Assembly (NCBI GenBank): GCA_903836945.1
Contig: CAILSO010000053.1
Coordinates: 1-63,830 of the forward strand
DNA length: 63,830 nucleotides
Direction: 5' to 3'
Source of the DNA: an uncultured Actinomycetes bacterium
Lineage (GTDB): Bacteria; Actinomycetota; Actinomycetes; Nanopelagicales; Nanopelagicaceae
Part shown: piece by piece, positions 53,743-62,807 of the stretch
Layout of the letters: the number at the start of each line of letters is the position of its first letter
Numbering within the stretch: the first letter of the stretch is position 1
Position numbers and translations under genes: made by a program
The notes under the pieces: generated by a model
Told to the model about the DNA's origin: nothing
What the model saw: only the letters and a program-made list of their open reading frames with translations
The model's database searches: none

Positions 53743-54742
53743 GTGAGGTAATTCCTATTGCGTCGTAAACATCGGCCAGAGTCTTCTCGGCTACGGCGCT
53801 AGCCTTCTCGGCACCAGTCTTTAATATTTGATTTAGGTGAGTTGGATCAGTTAATAATTCCAAGGCTTTTTCCCGCACTGGTCGGAAATAATCAACTACC
53901 ACTTCGGCAACGGCGGCTTTAAAATCACCATATCCCTTGCCGGCAAATTCATTTTCGGCAGCACTTACTGGTTGGCCCGTCAGGGCTGAGTAGATTGTCA
54001 GCAAGTTGGAAATTCCGGCTTTGTTCTTCTCATCAAACTTTATTTCGCGTTCGGTATCAGTTACTGCGCTCTTCATCTTCTTAATATTTACTTCTGGCGC
54101 ATCCATCAAATCTATGATTCCACTTTGGGATTCGGCAGATTTACTCATCTTTGATGTGGGATCTTGTAAATCATAAATCTTTGCGCCGGCTTTTAAAATG
54201 TAGCCATTTGGAATAGTAAAAGTATCTTTGTACTGCGAGTTAAATCGGGTCGCTAAATCTCGAGTCAATTCGATATGTTGGCGTTGATCCTCACCTACGG
54301 GTACCTGGTGTGCTTGGTATAACAAAATATCGGCCGCCATCAGCATTGGATATGTAAATAACCCAACGACCGTTCGATCGGCACCAGACTTTTGTGACTT
54401 ATCTTTAAATTGTGTCATTCGACTTGCTTCGCCAAAACCAGTTAAGCATTCCATTACCCAAGCGAGTTGGTTGTGGGCGGGAACATGCGATTGAATGAAA
54501 AGTGTGCATTTTTCTGGGTCTAGACCGAGCGCTATTAATTGCGCAACCGAAGCTAAAGTTCGGCGGCGAAGTGCCTGCGGTTCTGGTGAAGCGGTAAGTG
54601 CATGCAGATCTACCACGCAATAAAAAGCATCATGAGTATCTTGTAATTCAACCCATTGTTTGACCGCACCTAAGTAGTTTCCTAAGTGGAAGGATTCGTG
54701 TGTCGGTTGGATACCCGAAAGCACTCTTTCCTTAGTTGCCAT
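53735..54742 (-). CDS. trpS: Tryptophanyl-tRNA synthetase
   Basis: Charges tRNA-Trp. The 335 residues are the bacterial length. Class I motifs are [18 protein letters not shown] near residue 9 (HLGN) and KMSKS near residue 196. [21 protein letters not shown] carries the tryptophan pocket. ATG 54742 (MATKERV) overlaps the CNNM stop by eleven bases and matches the usual N-terminus; an earlier ATG at 54763 would add seven odd residues. Confidence 0.93.
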   Translation of the reverse strand: MATKERVLSGIQPTHESFHLGNYLGAVKQWVELQDTHDAFYCVVDLHALTASPEPQALRRRTLASVAQLIALGLDPEKCTLFIQSHVPAHNQLAWVMECLTGFGEASRMTQFKDKSQKSGADRTVVGLFTYPMLMAADILLYQAHQVPVGEDQRQHIELTRDLATRFNSQYKDTFTIPNGYILKAGAKIYDLQDPTSKMSKSAESQSGIIDLMDAPEVNIKKMKSAVTDTEREIKFDEKNKAGISNLLTIYSALTGQPVSAAENEFAGKGYGDFKAAVAEVVVDYFRPVREKALELLTDPTHLNQILKTGAEKASAVAEKTLADVYDAIGITSRA

Positions 54743-56042
54743 GTGGCTTATCTTTCCATCCATCGCTTGATATCAACAATTGACCCGCCCGCTTGCCTTC
54801 GATGGAGAGAACGGTGATTCGAGCTCCCTCAAGATTAATCACATCATGCACCTCGGGAATTCGCCCTAAGCGATGCATTACAAATCCCCCAGCTGTCTCA
54901 TACGGGCCTTCGGGGATAGCGATACCTGTCTGATCGTAGAGATCTTCAAGTGAGATCAGGGAATCGATTTCATAATCACCGGTACGGGTTTGGGGCGTTA
55001 CTTCTTCATCCTCGAGATCGTATTCATCTTGAATATCGCCGATTAGGCATTCAACTAGATCTTCCAAGGTAACGATGCCGTCGGTTCCGCCATATTCATC
55101 AAGAACAATTGCAATATGAGCGCGCTTGGCTCGCATCTCGGCAAGTGCTTGAAGAACACCCTTAGTTCCCGGAAGAAACAGGACCGGTCGAATTAAATCT
55201 AAAATCGCGGAATCTGGTTGGGCAGAGATTTTTGGATTCAATAAATCTCGAACATGCAGGAAGCCAATTACCTCATCGGTACTTCCGCGAGTCACTGGGT
55301 ATCGCGAATGCGCATCGCTAACCATCGCGCTGATTGCCTCAGTGACGGTTAGGCCAACATCGAGAAAATCAACCTCGGTTCGGGGCACCATAATTTCATG
55401 AAGCTGTAAGTCGCTGGCATTAAATACTTCTTCAACAATGTCGCGCTCTTCAATAGATAGAGCAGTATGCCCAGTAACAAGATCCACTAACTCTGCTTCA
55501 GATATTTCACTTCGGACCTCGCGCGAATCCACCCCGAATAGCTTTACGACGGCGTCTGTAGATTTTGAAAGTAACCAAATTATGGGGCGAAATATTTTTG
55601 CAATCTGATCGATGGTTGGAGCAGCTGCGAGCGCAATTACCTCAGTTCGATACAAGGCTAAACGCTTTGGCACTAACTCACCTAGGACAAGTGAGATATA
55701 GGCGATGACGATGGTTAATGAAATCAGTGAAACGGTATTACTTAAATTCTTAGATAAACCCCACCGCTGCAAAACCGGAATTACATAAACGCCGAGCCTC
55801 TGTGAACCAAGCGCGGCAGATAGAAAACCGAGGAAGGTTATGCCTACCTGAGCAGCGGCCAAGAAGCGATTGGGATTTTGTGCCAAAGCAGCAACCCGGG
55901 CGCCCCGGCGACCTTTAGCTTCAAGCTGGCGGATCTGGGATTCGCGAAGTGAGATCAGGGAGATTTCGGCGGCAACGAAGAGGCCAGCGACCACAATAAA
56001 GAGCAGAACCAGCCCAATATCTCGAACGACATGCCAGTTCAT
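54732..56042 (-). CDS. CNNM/CorC-type hemolysin-family membrane protein
   Basis: A 436-residue protein with a DUF21/CNNM membrane domain (about 1-185, four helices, [15 protein letters not shown] after the first), a pair of CBS domains (about 210-335, [12 protein letters not shown] and [23 protein letters not shown]) and a CorC/HlyC C-terminal domain. Members are implicated in Mg2+ efflux or magnesium handling. TAGGCT stands seven bases before the ATG, without a ribosome site. With the Nramp-like/MgtE_N pair it is the second probable magnesium system in the window. Confidence 0.9.
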   Translation of the reverse strand: MNWHVVRDIGLVLLFIVVAGLFVAAEISLISLRESQIRQLEAKGRRGARVAALAQNPNRFLAAAQVGITFLGFLSAALGSQRLGVYVIPVLQRWGLSKNLSNTVSLISLTIVIAYISLVLGELVPKRLALYRTEVIALAAAPTIDQIAKIFRPIIWLLSKSTDAVVKLFGVDSREVRSEISEAELVDLVTGHTALSIEERDIVEEVFNASDLQLHEIMVPRTEVDFLDVGLTVTEAISAMVSDAHSRYPVTRGSTDEVIGFLHVRDLLNPKISAQPDSAILDLIRPVLFLPGTKGVLQALAEMRAKRAHIAIVLDEYGGTDGIVTLEDLVECLIGDIQDEYDLEDEEVTPQTRTGDYEIDSLISLEDLYDQTGIAIPEGPYETAGGFVMHRLGRIPEVHDVINLEGARITVLSIEGKRAGQLLISSDGWKDKPHGN

Positions 56043-56049
56043 ATCGCCA

Positions 56050-56055
56050 AGCCTA
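56050..56055 (-). promoter_or_regulatory. -10 box for leaderless CNNM gene
   Basis: TAGGCT on the minus strand, seven bases before the ATG at 56042; same hexamer as before tatB. Confidence 0.4.
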
Positions 56056-56129
56056 TAGCGCGCGGCACCCCATAAAGGCTATCTTTGGCCACGCTCAACC
56101 GAGCAGCACTACCTCTTCCAAAGGATCGT

Positions 56130-56146
56130 CGGGCACGTACCGCCCG
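56130..56146 (+). promoter_or_regulatory. Small hairpin in leader of ABC ATPase gene
   Basis: CGGGC (56130-56134) and GCCCG (56142-56146) can pair around a 7-base loop just upstream of the AAGGAG ribosome site. It could stabilise the mRNA or affect initiation. A possible -10 TATCTT lies at 56080-56085. Confidence 0.35.
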
Positions 56147-56163
56147 GAAAAGGAGTCATGGAA

Positions 56164-57252
56164 ATGGCATCAGTTAAGTTCGAAAATGCTTCCCGTATTT
56201 ATCCGGGAACCACAAAGCCTGCAGTAGATAAGCTAAATCTTGAAATCAAAGATGGCGAATTTCTAGTTCTAGTAGGTCCATCAGGTTGCGGAAAGTCAAC
56301 ATCACTTCGCATGCTTGCTGGTCTTGAAGAAGTTGATACTGGTCATATCAGTATCGGGGACAAGGATGTAACTCACGTTGCACCAAAAGATCGCGATATC
56401 GCAATGGTTTTCCAGTCATATGCGCTTTACCCACATATGTCTGTTGCCGAGAACATGGGATTCGCGCTAAAGATTGCTGGAATTGATAAGGAAGAACGCG
56501 ATCGCCGCGTTAAGGAAGCAGCAAAGCTGCTAGATCTAGAAGATTATTTAGATCGCAAGCCAAAGGCACTATCTGGTGGACAACGCCAGCGTGTGGCTAT
56601 GGGTCGTGCAATTGTTCGTGAACCTCAAGTCTTCTTGATGGATGAACCACTTTCAAACCTTGATGCAAAGCTTCGTGTAGCAACACGTACCCAAATTGCT
56701 GCGCTACAACGTCGCCTAGGAATCACAACGGTTTATGTAACACACGATCAAGTTGAAGCTATGACCATGGGAGATCGCGTTGCGGTCCTTAAGGATGGCA
56801 TCCTTCTACAAGTTGATACACCTCGTAACCTGTACGACAAGCCAGCTAATGCATTCGTTGCTGGATTTATCGGTTCACCTGCTATGAACTTGCTAACCGT
56901 AAGTGCATCAGGTGGCAAGGCTAACCTTGGTGGCTTTAGCGTTGATGTACCTAGCAGCGCTGGTTCAACCATCACAGTTGGTATTCGCCCAGAGGGCTTC
57001 GTCCCAGCAACATCTGGTGGCTTTGAAGTACTTGTAGAAGTTGTTGAAGAACTTGGTTCTGATGCATTCATCTATGGAAAGCCAGCAGATCCTTCAGTTA
57101 AGTTTGCTCACTCAGTAGATGAAGAAGGAGCGCAAGTAATTGTGCGTTGGGATCCAAAGAATCCTCCAAAGCCAGGCGACAAGATCACAGTTTCAGCAAT
57201 CCCAAGTGCAATCCACTTGTTTGATTCTGCAACTGGAGCACGCCTAAACTAA
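56164..57252 (+). CDS. Sugar ABC transporter ATP-binding protein (MsmK/UgpC/MalK type)
   Basis: The ATPase that powers carbohydrate ABC importers. The 362 residues hold Walker A GPSGCGKST, the Q-loop VFQSYALYPHMSV, signature LSGGQRQRVAMGRA, Walker B VFLMDEPLSNLDA and the switch His in VYVTHDQ, then a C-terminal TOBE/regulatory domain (about 235-360). ATG 56164 lies eight bases after AAGGAG, a better spacing than ATG 56158, which lies two bases from it. No permease or binding protein is adjacent, so it probably serves several importers encoded elsewhere. It ends at a strong terminator. Confidence 0.9.
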   Translation: MASVKFENASRIYPGTTKPAVDKLNLEIKDGEFLVLVGPSGCGKSTSLRMLAGLEEVDTGHISIGDKDVTHVAPKDRDIAMVFQSYALYPHMSVAENMGFALKIAGIDKEERDRRVKEAAKLLDLEDYLDRKPKALSGGQRQRVAMGRAIVREPQVFLMDEPLSNLDAKLRVATRTQIAALQRRLGITTVYVTHDQVEAMTMGDRVAVLKDGILLQVDTPRNLYDKPANAFVAGFIGSPAMNLLTVSASGGKANLGGFSVDVPSSAGSTITVGIRPEGFVPATSGGFEVLVEVVEELGSDAFIYGKPADPSVKFAHSVDEEGAQVIVRWDPKNPPKPGDKITVSAIPSAIHLFDSATGARLN

Positions 57253-57264
57253 GTTAAAAGTAGG

Positions 57265-57296
57265 AAGCCCCAGGCCATTTGGTCTGGGGCTTTTTT
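57265..57296 (+). terminator. Intrinsic terminator after ABC ATPase gene
   Basis: A 12-pair stem (57265-57276 with 57281-57292, one G-T pair) with the loop ATTT, running into TTTTTT at 57291-57296. It is the only clear intrinsic terminator I find in the window. On the other strand there is no T run, so it acts mainly rightward and keeps transcripts out of icd. Confidence 0.9.
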
Positions 57297-57311
57297 AATT
57301 GCTTTCAGATC

Positions 57312-58526
57312 TTAGGCAAGCGCCTTTTGCAGGTTCTCATCAATTGCTGCAAGGAACTCTTGAGTATTTAACCAAGGAGCATCCTTGGAAATAAGAAGTG
57401 CTAAGTCTTTAGTCATTTTTCCACTCTCAACAGTTTGGATACAAACTTTTTCAAGAGTCTGCGCAAACTGGGCCAAGTCAGGATTGTTATCCAACTTTGC
57501 ACGGTGTGAAAGACCTTGTGTCCAAGCAAAGATAGATGCGATTGGATTTGTCGAAGTCGCTTTTCCGGCTTGGTGATCACGATAGTGGCGAGTCACTGTT
57601 CCGTGAGCAGCTTCGGATTCAACAATCTTTCCATCTGGTGTTGTGAGTACTGATGTCATAAGTCCAAGTGATCCGTAACCTTGTGCCACGGTATCTGATT
57701 GAACATCGCCATCGTAGTTCTTACAGGCCCAGACGTAGCCGCCTTCCATGCGAAGTGACATTGCCACCATGTCATCAATTAAACGATGTTCATACCAAAT
57801 TCCGGCGCTCTCAAACTTTGCCTTAAATTCAGCTTCGTAGATCTCTTGGAAGATATCTTTGAAGCGCCCGTCATAAGCCTTGAGAATTGTGTTCTTGGTT
57901 GAAAGGTAGACCGGATACTTGCGAGCAAGTCCGTAATTTAGAGAGGCGCGCGCAAAATCACGAATTGAATCATCGAGGTTGTACATCGCCATCGCAACAC
58001 CAGAAGCTGGAAAGTTAAATACTTCGTGTTCGATTGGAGCTGAGCCATCTTCTGGCACGAAGGTCATTGTCAATTTACCCTTGCCTGGTACGCGGAAATC
58101 GGTTGCCCGATATTGATCACCAAATGCGTGACGACCGATAACAATTGGTTTAGTCCAGTGTGGAACAAGGCGAGGCACATTGCTGATGATGATTGGCTCG
58201 CGGAAAATTACACCACCCAAGATATTGCGGATGGTGCCATTAGGCGACTTCCACATCTTCTTTAGGCCAAACTCTTCAACGCGAGCTTCATCTGGCGTAA
58301 TGGTGGCGCACTTGATTCCAACACCATGCTTTTTGATGGCATTAGCTGAATCAATAGTGACTTGATCATCCGTCGCATCGCGATTTTCAATCCCAAGATC
58401 ATAATATTCCAGATTGACATCTAGATATGGCAGGATCAATTTATCCTTGATGAATTGCCAGATAATTCTGGTCATCTCATCGCCATCAAGTTCAACTACG
58501 GTTCCTTGGACTTTAATCTTTGACAT
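57312..58526 (-). CDS. icd: NADP-dependent isocitrate dehydrogenase (dimeric type)
   Basis: Oxidises isocitrate to 2-oxoglutarate in the citric acid cycle. The 404 residues are of the eukaryote-like homodimeric type (type II), not the E. coli type: [14 protein letters not shown] near the start, [12 protein letters not shown] for the substrate Ser/Asn/Arg, [18 protein letters not shown], and the metal Asp residues in [13 protein letters not shown]-binding HGTVTRHYR is also present. A GAAGAGAGAGA stretch precedes the ATG. It lies 39 bases downstream of mdh, another cycle enzyme. Confidence 0.93.
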   Translation of the reverse strand: MSKIKVQGTVVELDGDEMTRIIWQFIKDKLILPYLDVNLEYYDLGIENRDATDDQVTIDSANAIKKHGVGIKCATITPDEARVEEFGLKKMWKSPNGTIRNILGGVIFREPIIISNVPRLVPHWTKPIVIGRHAFGDQYRATDFRVPGKGKLTMTFVPEDGSAPIEHEVFNFPASGVAMAMYNLDDSIRDFARASLNYGLARKYPVYLSTKNTILKAYDGRFKDIFQEIYEAEFKAKFESAGIWYEHRLIDDMVAMSLRMEGGYVWACKNYDGDVQSDTVAQGYGSLGLMTSVLTTPDGKIVESEAAHGTVTRHYRDHQAGKATSTNPIASIFAWTQGLSHRAKLDNNPDLAQFAQTLEKVCIQTVESGKMTKDLALLISKDAPWLNTQEFLAAIDENLQKALA

Positions 58527-58565
58527 CGTTCTCTCTCTTCTTCTTTTCTGGATTAAATTTTTAGC

Positions 58566-59522
58566 TTAGAGATCTTTAACATCTGCTTGCTTTGCACGAA
58601 CTGCTTCGGCGGCAACCTTTAGCGCTTCAACTTCTGAAAGAGTAAGGGCGCCTTCAACTACCTTGCGAATTCCGCTCTTGCCGATTTCTGCCTCAACTCC
58701 AAGGTAGACACCGCTAATTCCATATTCGCCATCGACCCAGGCACACACCGGCATAACTTCACCAGAATCTTCTTTAACCGCCTTGGCCATGCGAGCCGCT
58801 GCTGCAGATGGTGCGTAGTAAGCAGAGCCAGTCTTAAGAAGTGCAACAACTTCTGCGCCACCATTACGGGTACGGTCAACCAATTCATCAATCTTTGCTT
58901 GTGGAAGGAGATCGGAAAGTGGCTTCCCATTTACGGTACAACGACTTGGAACTGGAACCATCGTCTCGCCATGTGAACCAAGTGTCAGAGTCTTAACGGC
59001 GCCAACTTCAACCTTTAATTCCTCAGCAACAAAGTGTGTAAATCTCGCGGTATCTAACATTCCAGCTTGACCCATAACGCGATTCTTTGGGAAGTTAGTT
59101 GCGATTTGTGCCAGCGCGGTCATCTCATCTAGCGGATTTGAAACCACAATAATCACAGCGTTTGGCGAGTGCTTTGCAATATTTTCTGCAACACCGCGAA
59201 CAATTCCAGCGTTAACACCAATTAAATCCATGCGGCTCATGCCAGGCTTGCGTGGCAGACCAGCGGTAATTACAACAACTTCTGAATTAGCTGTGGCTTC
59301 ATAGCCACCACCATCTGGCGTAGTAGTTGCGCCGACGATCTTTGTCTCGAATCCTTCAATCGAACGCGATTGATTCATATCCAAAGCTAAACCTTCTGGC
59401 TTACCTTCGAGAATATCGGTCAACACAACGGTTTCAAAGATGTTGTATTCGGCTAATCGAAGTGCGGTTGTCGAACCATAGAATCCAGCACCAACGACTG
59501 TAACTTTTCCTGAGCGGCTCAT
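58566..59522 (-). CDS. mdh: Malate dehydrogenase (LDH-like type)
   Basis: Interconverts malate and oxaloacetate with NAD. The 318 residues belong to the LDH-like malate dehydrogenase group: GAGFYGSTTALRL for NAD, AGLPRKPGMSRMDL with the Arg pair of the substrate loop (an Arg where lactate dehydrogenases have Gln), VSNPLDEMT, and the catalytic His in LGSHGETMVP. ATG 59522 (MSRSGK) is preferred over one five codons upstream because it follows AAAGAAG at the right distance. Upstream lie a perfect palindrome and a short hairpin. Confidence 0.91.
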   Translation of the reverse strand: MSRSGKVTVVGAGFYGSTTALRLAEYNIFETVVLTDILEGKPEGLALDMNQSRSIEGFETKIVGATTTPDGGGYEATANSEVVVITAGLPRKPGMSRMDLIGVNAGIVRGVAENIAKHSPNAVIIVVSNPLDEMTALAQIATNFPKNRVMGQAGMLDTARFTHFVAEELKVEVGAVKTLTLGSHGETMVPVPSRCTVNGKPLSDLLPQAKIDELVDRTRNGGAEVVALLKTGSAYYAPSAAAARMAKAVKEDSGEVMPVCAWVDGEYGISGVYLGVEAEIGKSGIRKVVEGALTLSEVEALKVAAEAVRAKQADVKDL

Positions 59523-59536
59523 AATGACTTCTTTCA

Positions 59537-59548
59537 ACTACTAGTAGT
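59537..59548. promoter_or_regulatory. Perfect 12-base palindrome upstream of mdh
   Basis: ACTACTAGTAGT lies 15 bases upstream of the mdh ATG, in the 54-base gap after DUF3017. It may be a regulator site in the mdh leader; no regulator is evident. Confidence 0.35.
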
Positions 59549-59576
59549 GGTTTTAACTTTCGCTACAGCGAGAATC

Positions 59577-59831
59577 TTACTTGGCGTGAGGCAGTGTGAG
59601 CGCCACCACAAAAAGTAGGGCCGCGATGCCCAAGGGAAGAATAAATTCGATCTTACGGTGGCGATTTGAGCGCAAAAATTGAATCGTGACGATTGCACTT
59701 GTTCCCAGAGCGATTAAAATTGCGCCAGATCGTACAACATTAAATACACCAAGCAGCGCCCCAAGAATAATTAACGCAAATGAAGTTATCCGTATTTGAT
59801 CAAAATACTTTTCAACCTTCGAAAAATTCAT
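59577..59831 (-). CDS. DUF3017 family membrane protein
   Basis: An 84-residue protein with three hydrophobic helices (about 16-31, 36-50, 62-80) and basic loops (LRSNRHRKIE). Size, pattern and position directly after folD agree with the actinobacterial DUF3017 family (mycobacterial Rv3355c beside folD). Function unknown. It overlaps the folD stop as TAATG. Confidence 0.83.
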   Translation of the reverse strand: MNFSKVEKYFDQIRITSFALIILGALLGVFNVVRSGAILIALGTSAIVTIQFLRSNRHRKIEFILPLGIAALLFVVALTLPHAK

Positions 59832-60664
59832 TAACGCTGTGCCATTTCAACAACATTTGAGAGCAACATTGCCCGGGTCATTGGTCCAACGCCACCGGGC
59901 ATCGGAGCAATGTAAGAGGCAAGTTCAGCGCAACTCGGATCAATATCGCCCAGTAATCCAGAGTCAGTACGAGTAATACCGACATCTAGTAATACCGCGC
60001 CAGCTTTGATCATCTCTGGCTTCAAGAAATGCGCCTGTCCAATGGCGGCAACGATGATGTCGGCCCGCTTGGTATGTGAAAGTACATCTTTGGTTGCAGT
60101 GTGCGTGATTGTTACCGTGGCATCATCGCCCTTGCGAGTTAGCAAAAGAGCAAGCGGGCGGCCAACGGTTAAGCCGCGACCCATTACTAGGACCTCTGCC
60201 CCTTTTGTTGGTATCTCATACCGCTTTAAAAGTTCGACGATTCCACGCGGCGTGCAAGGAAGCGGCGCACTTTCGCCAATCACTAACTTACCTAAATTTA
60301 GTGGATGCAATCCATCTGCATCTTTTGCTGGATCAATTGCTTCCAAAACCATATTTGGATTAATTCCCTTTGGAACCGGAAGTTGAACAATGTAACCCGT
60401 ACATTCAGAACTAGAATTTAAATCTGATATCGCCGAAAGTACATCGGCTTGCGTTGCCGTAGCCGGAAGATCAACTCGGATCGATTTGATTCCGACCTCA
60501 GCGCAATCGCGATGTTTGCCAGATACATATGAATGAGAACCTGGATCATCACCTACTAAAACCGTGCCCAGCCCCGGCTTTACAGCCATCTTTTCGACGA
60601 TTTCCCGAAGTTCACTCTTGATGGTTGTGGCGGTCGCTTTACCATCCAAAATCTTCGCGCTCAT
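59831..60664 (-). CDS. folD: Methylenetetrahydrofolate dehydrogenase/cyclohydrolase
   Basis: Interconverts 5,10-methylene- and 10-formyl-tetrahydrofolate, the one-carbon donor used by PurN and PurH encoded just upstream. The 277 residues have the catalytic region [14 protein letters not shown] (Tyr/Lys), [22 protein letters not shown], the NADP motif [13 protein letters not shown] and [14 protein letters not shown]. The ATG has TAGGAT six bases upstream and no ribosome site. Confidence 0.93.
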   Translation of the reverse strand: MSAKILDGKATATTIKSELREIVEKMAVKPGLGTVLVGDDPGSHSYVSGKHRDCAEVGIKSIRVDLPATATQADVLSAISDLNSSSECTGYIVQLPVPKGINPNMVLEAIDPAKDADGLHPLNLGKLVIGESAPLPCTPRGIVELLKRYEIPTKGAEVLVMGRGLTVGRPLALLLTRKGDDATVTITHTATKDVLSHTKRADIIVAAIGQAHFLKPEMIKAGAVLLDVGITRTDSGLLGDIDPSCAELASYIAPMPGGVGPMTRAMLLSNVVEMAQR

Positions 60665-60670
60665 GCCGCA

Positions 60671-60676
60671 ATCCTA
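60671..60676 (-). promoter_or_regulatory. -10 box for leaderless folD transcript
   Basis: TAGGAT on the minus strand, six bases before the folD ATG; identical to boxes at 17760 and 29891. Confidence 0.45.
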
Positions 60677-60702
60677 TCTTTACTTACTTCATTAATTAAA
60701 AG

Positions 60703-62244
60703 TTAGGCGTGTGAAAAGTGACGTACTCCTGTGAAGAACATCGGAATATTTGCAGCAACTGCTGCGGCGATAACTTCCTCATCGCGAACACTGCCACCAG
60801 GTGCCACTACTGCGCAGACGCCAGCATCTAAAAGAAGTTGTAGGCCATCAGCAAATGGGAAGAAGGCATCACTTGCGGCAACGCTATTTTTGCAACGGTC
60901 GCCAGCGCGGTCCACAGCCAGCTTTGCTGAGTCGACTCTATTTACCTGACCCATTCCCACTCCGACTGATGCTCCTGATTTTGCCAGCAAGATCGCATTG
61001 CTCTTAACGGCTCGAACACTTCGCCAGGCAAATTCCAGATCGCGCATTACTTCAGCACTAACTTCCCCGCCAGAAACTTGGCGCCAGTTCTTGGCAAGAT
61101 CACCTTCGGCATTTATTAAGTCAGATTCTTGAATCAACATCCCACCAGAAATTGGTCGAAGTTCTTGTGGTGAAATCTTAAAATCAGCAATTTCCAGAAT
61201 TCGAATTGAAGGTTTCTTGGCGAGGATTTCAACAGCGCCAGCTTCATAGCCCGGTGCAACAACAACTTCGGTGAAAATTTCAGATAATTTATTTGCCATC
61301 GCAACACTTACCTTGCGATTGGCCGCTACAACTCCACCAAAGGCAGAGACCGGATCACACTCGTGAGCCGCCAAATATGCCACCGCAATATCTGGCGCTA
61401 TCGCAATTCCACATGGGTTTGCGTGCTTAATTATTGCAACACATGGTTCGCTATGATCATAGGAAGCACGAAGCGCGGCATCAGCATCGGTGTAATTATT
61501 AAATGACATCTCTTTGCCATGGAGCTGTTTTGCAGTAGCAATTCCGCCACTCCCAAAATTCTTATTCTTAAATACAGCCGCGCTCTGATGTGGATTCTCG
61601 CCATAACGCAGATCGGCAATTTTCTCCCAGATAGCACTTTGCCATTCGCCTGAATCCAACTCCTCGCCCAACCAATTTGCGATCGCCGTATCGTATTCAG
61701 CGGTCTTCCTAAAGGTGGCCAGTGCTAAGCGCTTACGTTCTTCTAAGGTAAATCCACCTTTATCAAGAGCTGTAAATAAGTCTGAATACTGATCTGTACC
61801 AGAGATAACGGCTACTGAATTATGGTTCTTTGCTGCTCCTCGAAGCATGCTTGGCCCACCAATATCAATCTGCTCGATGCATTCGGCAAATTGGGCGCCA
61901 CTGGCAATGGTTTCGCTAAATGGATAGAGATTAATAACAATCAAATCAAATGGTGCAATATCTTGCGCCGCTATTTCAGCTAGGTGTTGCGGGTTATCTT
62001 GATCAGCCAAGATGCCCCCGTGGATGCGTGGGTGCAACGTCTTAACTCGACCACCCATCATCTCCGGAAAACCGGTATAACTTTCAACTGGAGTTACTGC
62101 GATTCCCGCATCGGAAAGTGTTTTTGCTGTGGAACCAGTTGAGAGAATCTCAACACCACTGGCGACAAGTTTGCGACCCAGATCTAGCAGATCCTTTTTA
62201 TCGTAGACGCTAACTAAGGCACGCGAGATCTTTTTTCGTTCCAT
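60703..62244 (-). CDS. purH: Bifunctional AICAR transformylase/IMP cyclohydrolase
   Basis: Performs the last two steps of IMP synthesis. The 513 residues carry an N-terminal IMP cyclohydrolase domain ([34 protein letters not shown]) and a C-terminal AICAR transformylase domain ([20 protein letters not shown] with catalytic Lys/His, [11 protein letters not shown]). The ATG overlaps the purN stop as TAATG, so both are made from one mRNA. Confidence 0.94.
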   Translation of the reverse strand: MERKKISRALVSVYDKKDLLDLGRKLVASGVEILSTGSTAKTLSDAGIAVTPVESYTGFPEMMGGRVKTLHPRIHGGILADQDNPQHLAEIAAQDIAPFDLIVINLYPFSETIASGAQFAECIEQIDIGGPSMLRGAAKNHNSVAVISGTDQYSDLFTALDKGGFTLEERKRLALATFRKTAEYDTAIANWLGEELDSGEWQSAIWEKIADLRYGENPHQSAAVFKNKNFGSGGIATAKQLHGKEMSFNNYTDADAALRASYDHSEPCVAIIKHANPCGIAIAPDIAVAYLAAHECDPVSAFGGVVAANRKVSVAMANKLSEIFTEVVVAPGYEAGAVEILAKKPSIRILEIADFKISPQELRPISGGMLIQESDLINAEGDLAKNWRQVSGGEVSAEVMRDLEFAWRSVRAVKSNAILLAKSGASVGVGMGQVNRVDSAKLAVDRAGDRCKNSVAASDAFFPFADGLQLLLDAGVCAVVAPGGSVRDEEVIAAAVAANIPMFFTGVRHFSHA

Positions 62245-62807
62245 TAAATGTGCTCCGGAATTCCATTGGAAATTAAATTCTTAAGCGTCTCGACGATGAG
62301 CCTGCGTTCGACAATCTTAATCCGTTCGTGAAGGGATTCCTCACCATCATCGGCCAAGATCGCAACTGGCTCTTGAATTATTACCTTGCCGGTATCTACC
62401 CCTTCATCCACCCAGTGCACTGTCGATCCCGTGACCGTGGCTTTTGCGGCAAGTGCATCAGCTACGGCATGCGCACCTGGGAAATTAGGCAGCAGGGCGG
62501 GGTGGGTATTGATTGTCTTAAATTTGTTTACAAACTCGGGCGGCAAAATTTTCATGAAACCGACGCTGATAACTAAATCCGGGTTTAATTTTGAGACCAG
62601 CGCTACCAATTCGCGATTCCAATCACTGCGATTTCCAGTTACTGGTAAATGAATCGCGGGAATCCCAAATTTCTCGGCACGACTAAGGGCTAGAGATTGT
62701 TTATCAGAAATTAGCGCCAGAAATTCAACTTCAAGATTCGCCTCAAAAATCGCCTGCGCTAAGGAGCCGCTACCAGAGGCTAAAAGAACAACTCGCAAGT
62801 TAGGCAT
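62244..62807 (-). CDS. purN: Phosphoribosylglycinamide formyltransferase
   Basis: Transfers formyl from 10-formyl-THF to GAR in purine synthesis. The 187 residues have [12 protein letters not shown] near the start for the phosphate, the catalytic [16 protein letters not shown] with Asn/His, and the Asp loop [11 protein letters not shown]. It overlaps the DUF6350-like gene by eight bases and purH by one, keeping the mycobacterial perM-purN-purH order. Confidence 0.93.
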   Translation of the reverse strand: MPNLRVVLLASGSGSLAQAIFEANLEVEFLALISDKQSLALSRAEKFGIPAIHLPVTGNRSDWNRELVALVSKLNPDLVISVGFMKILPPEFVNKFKTINTHPALLPNFPGAHAVADALAAKATVTGSTVHWVDEGVDTGKVIIQEPVAILADDGEESLHERIKIVERRLIVETLKNLISNGIPEHI

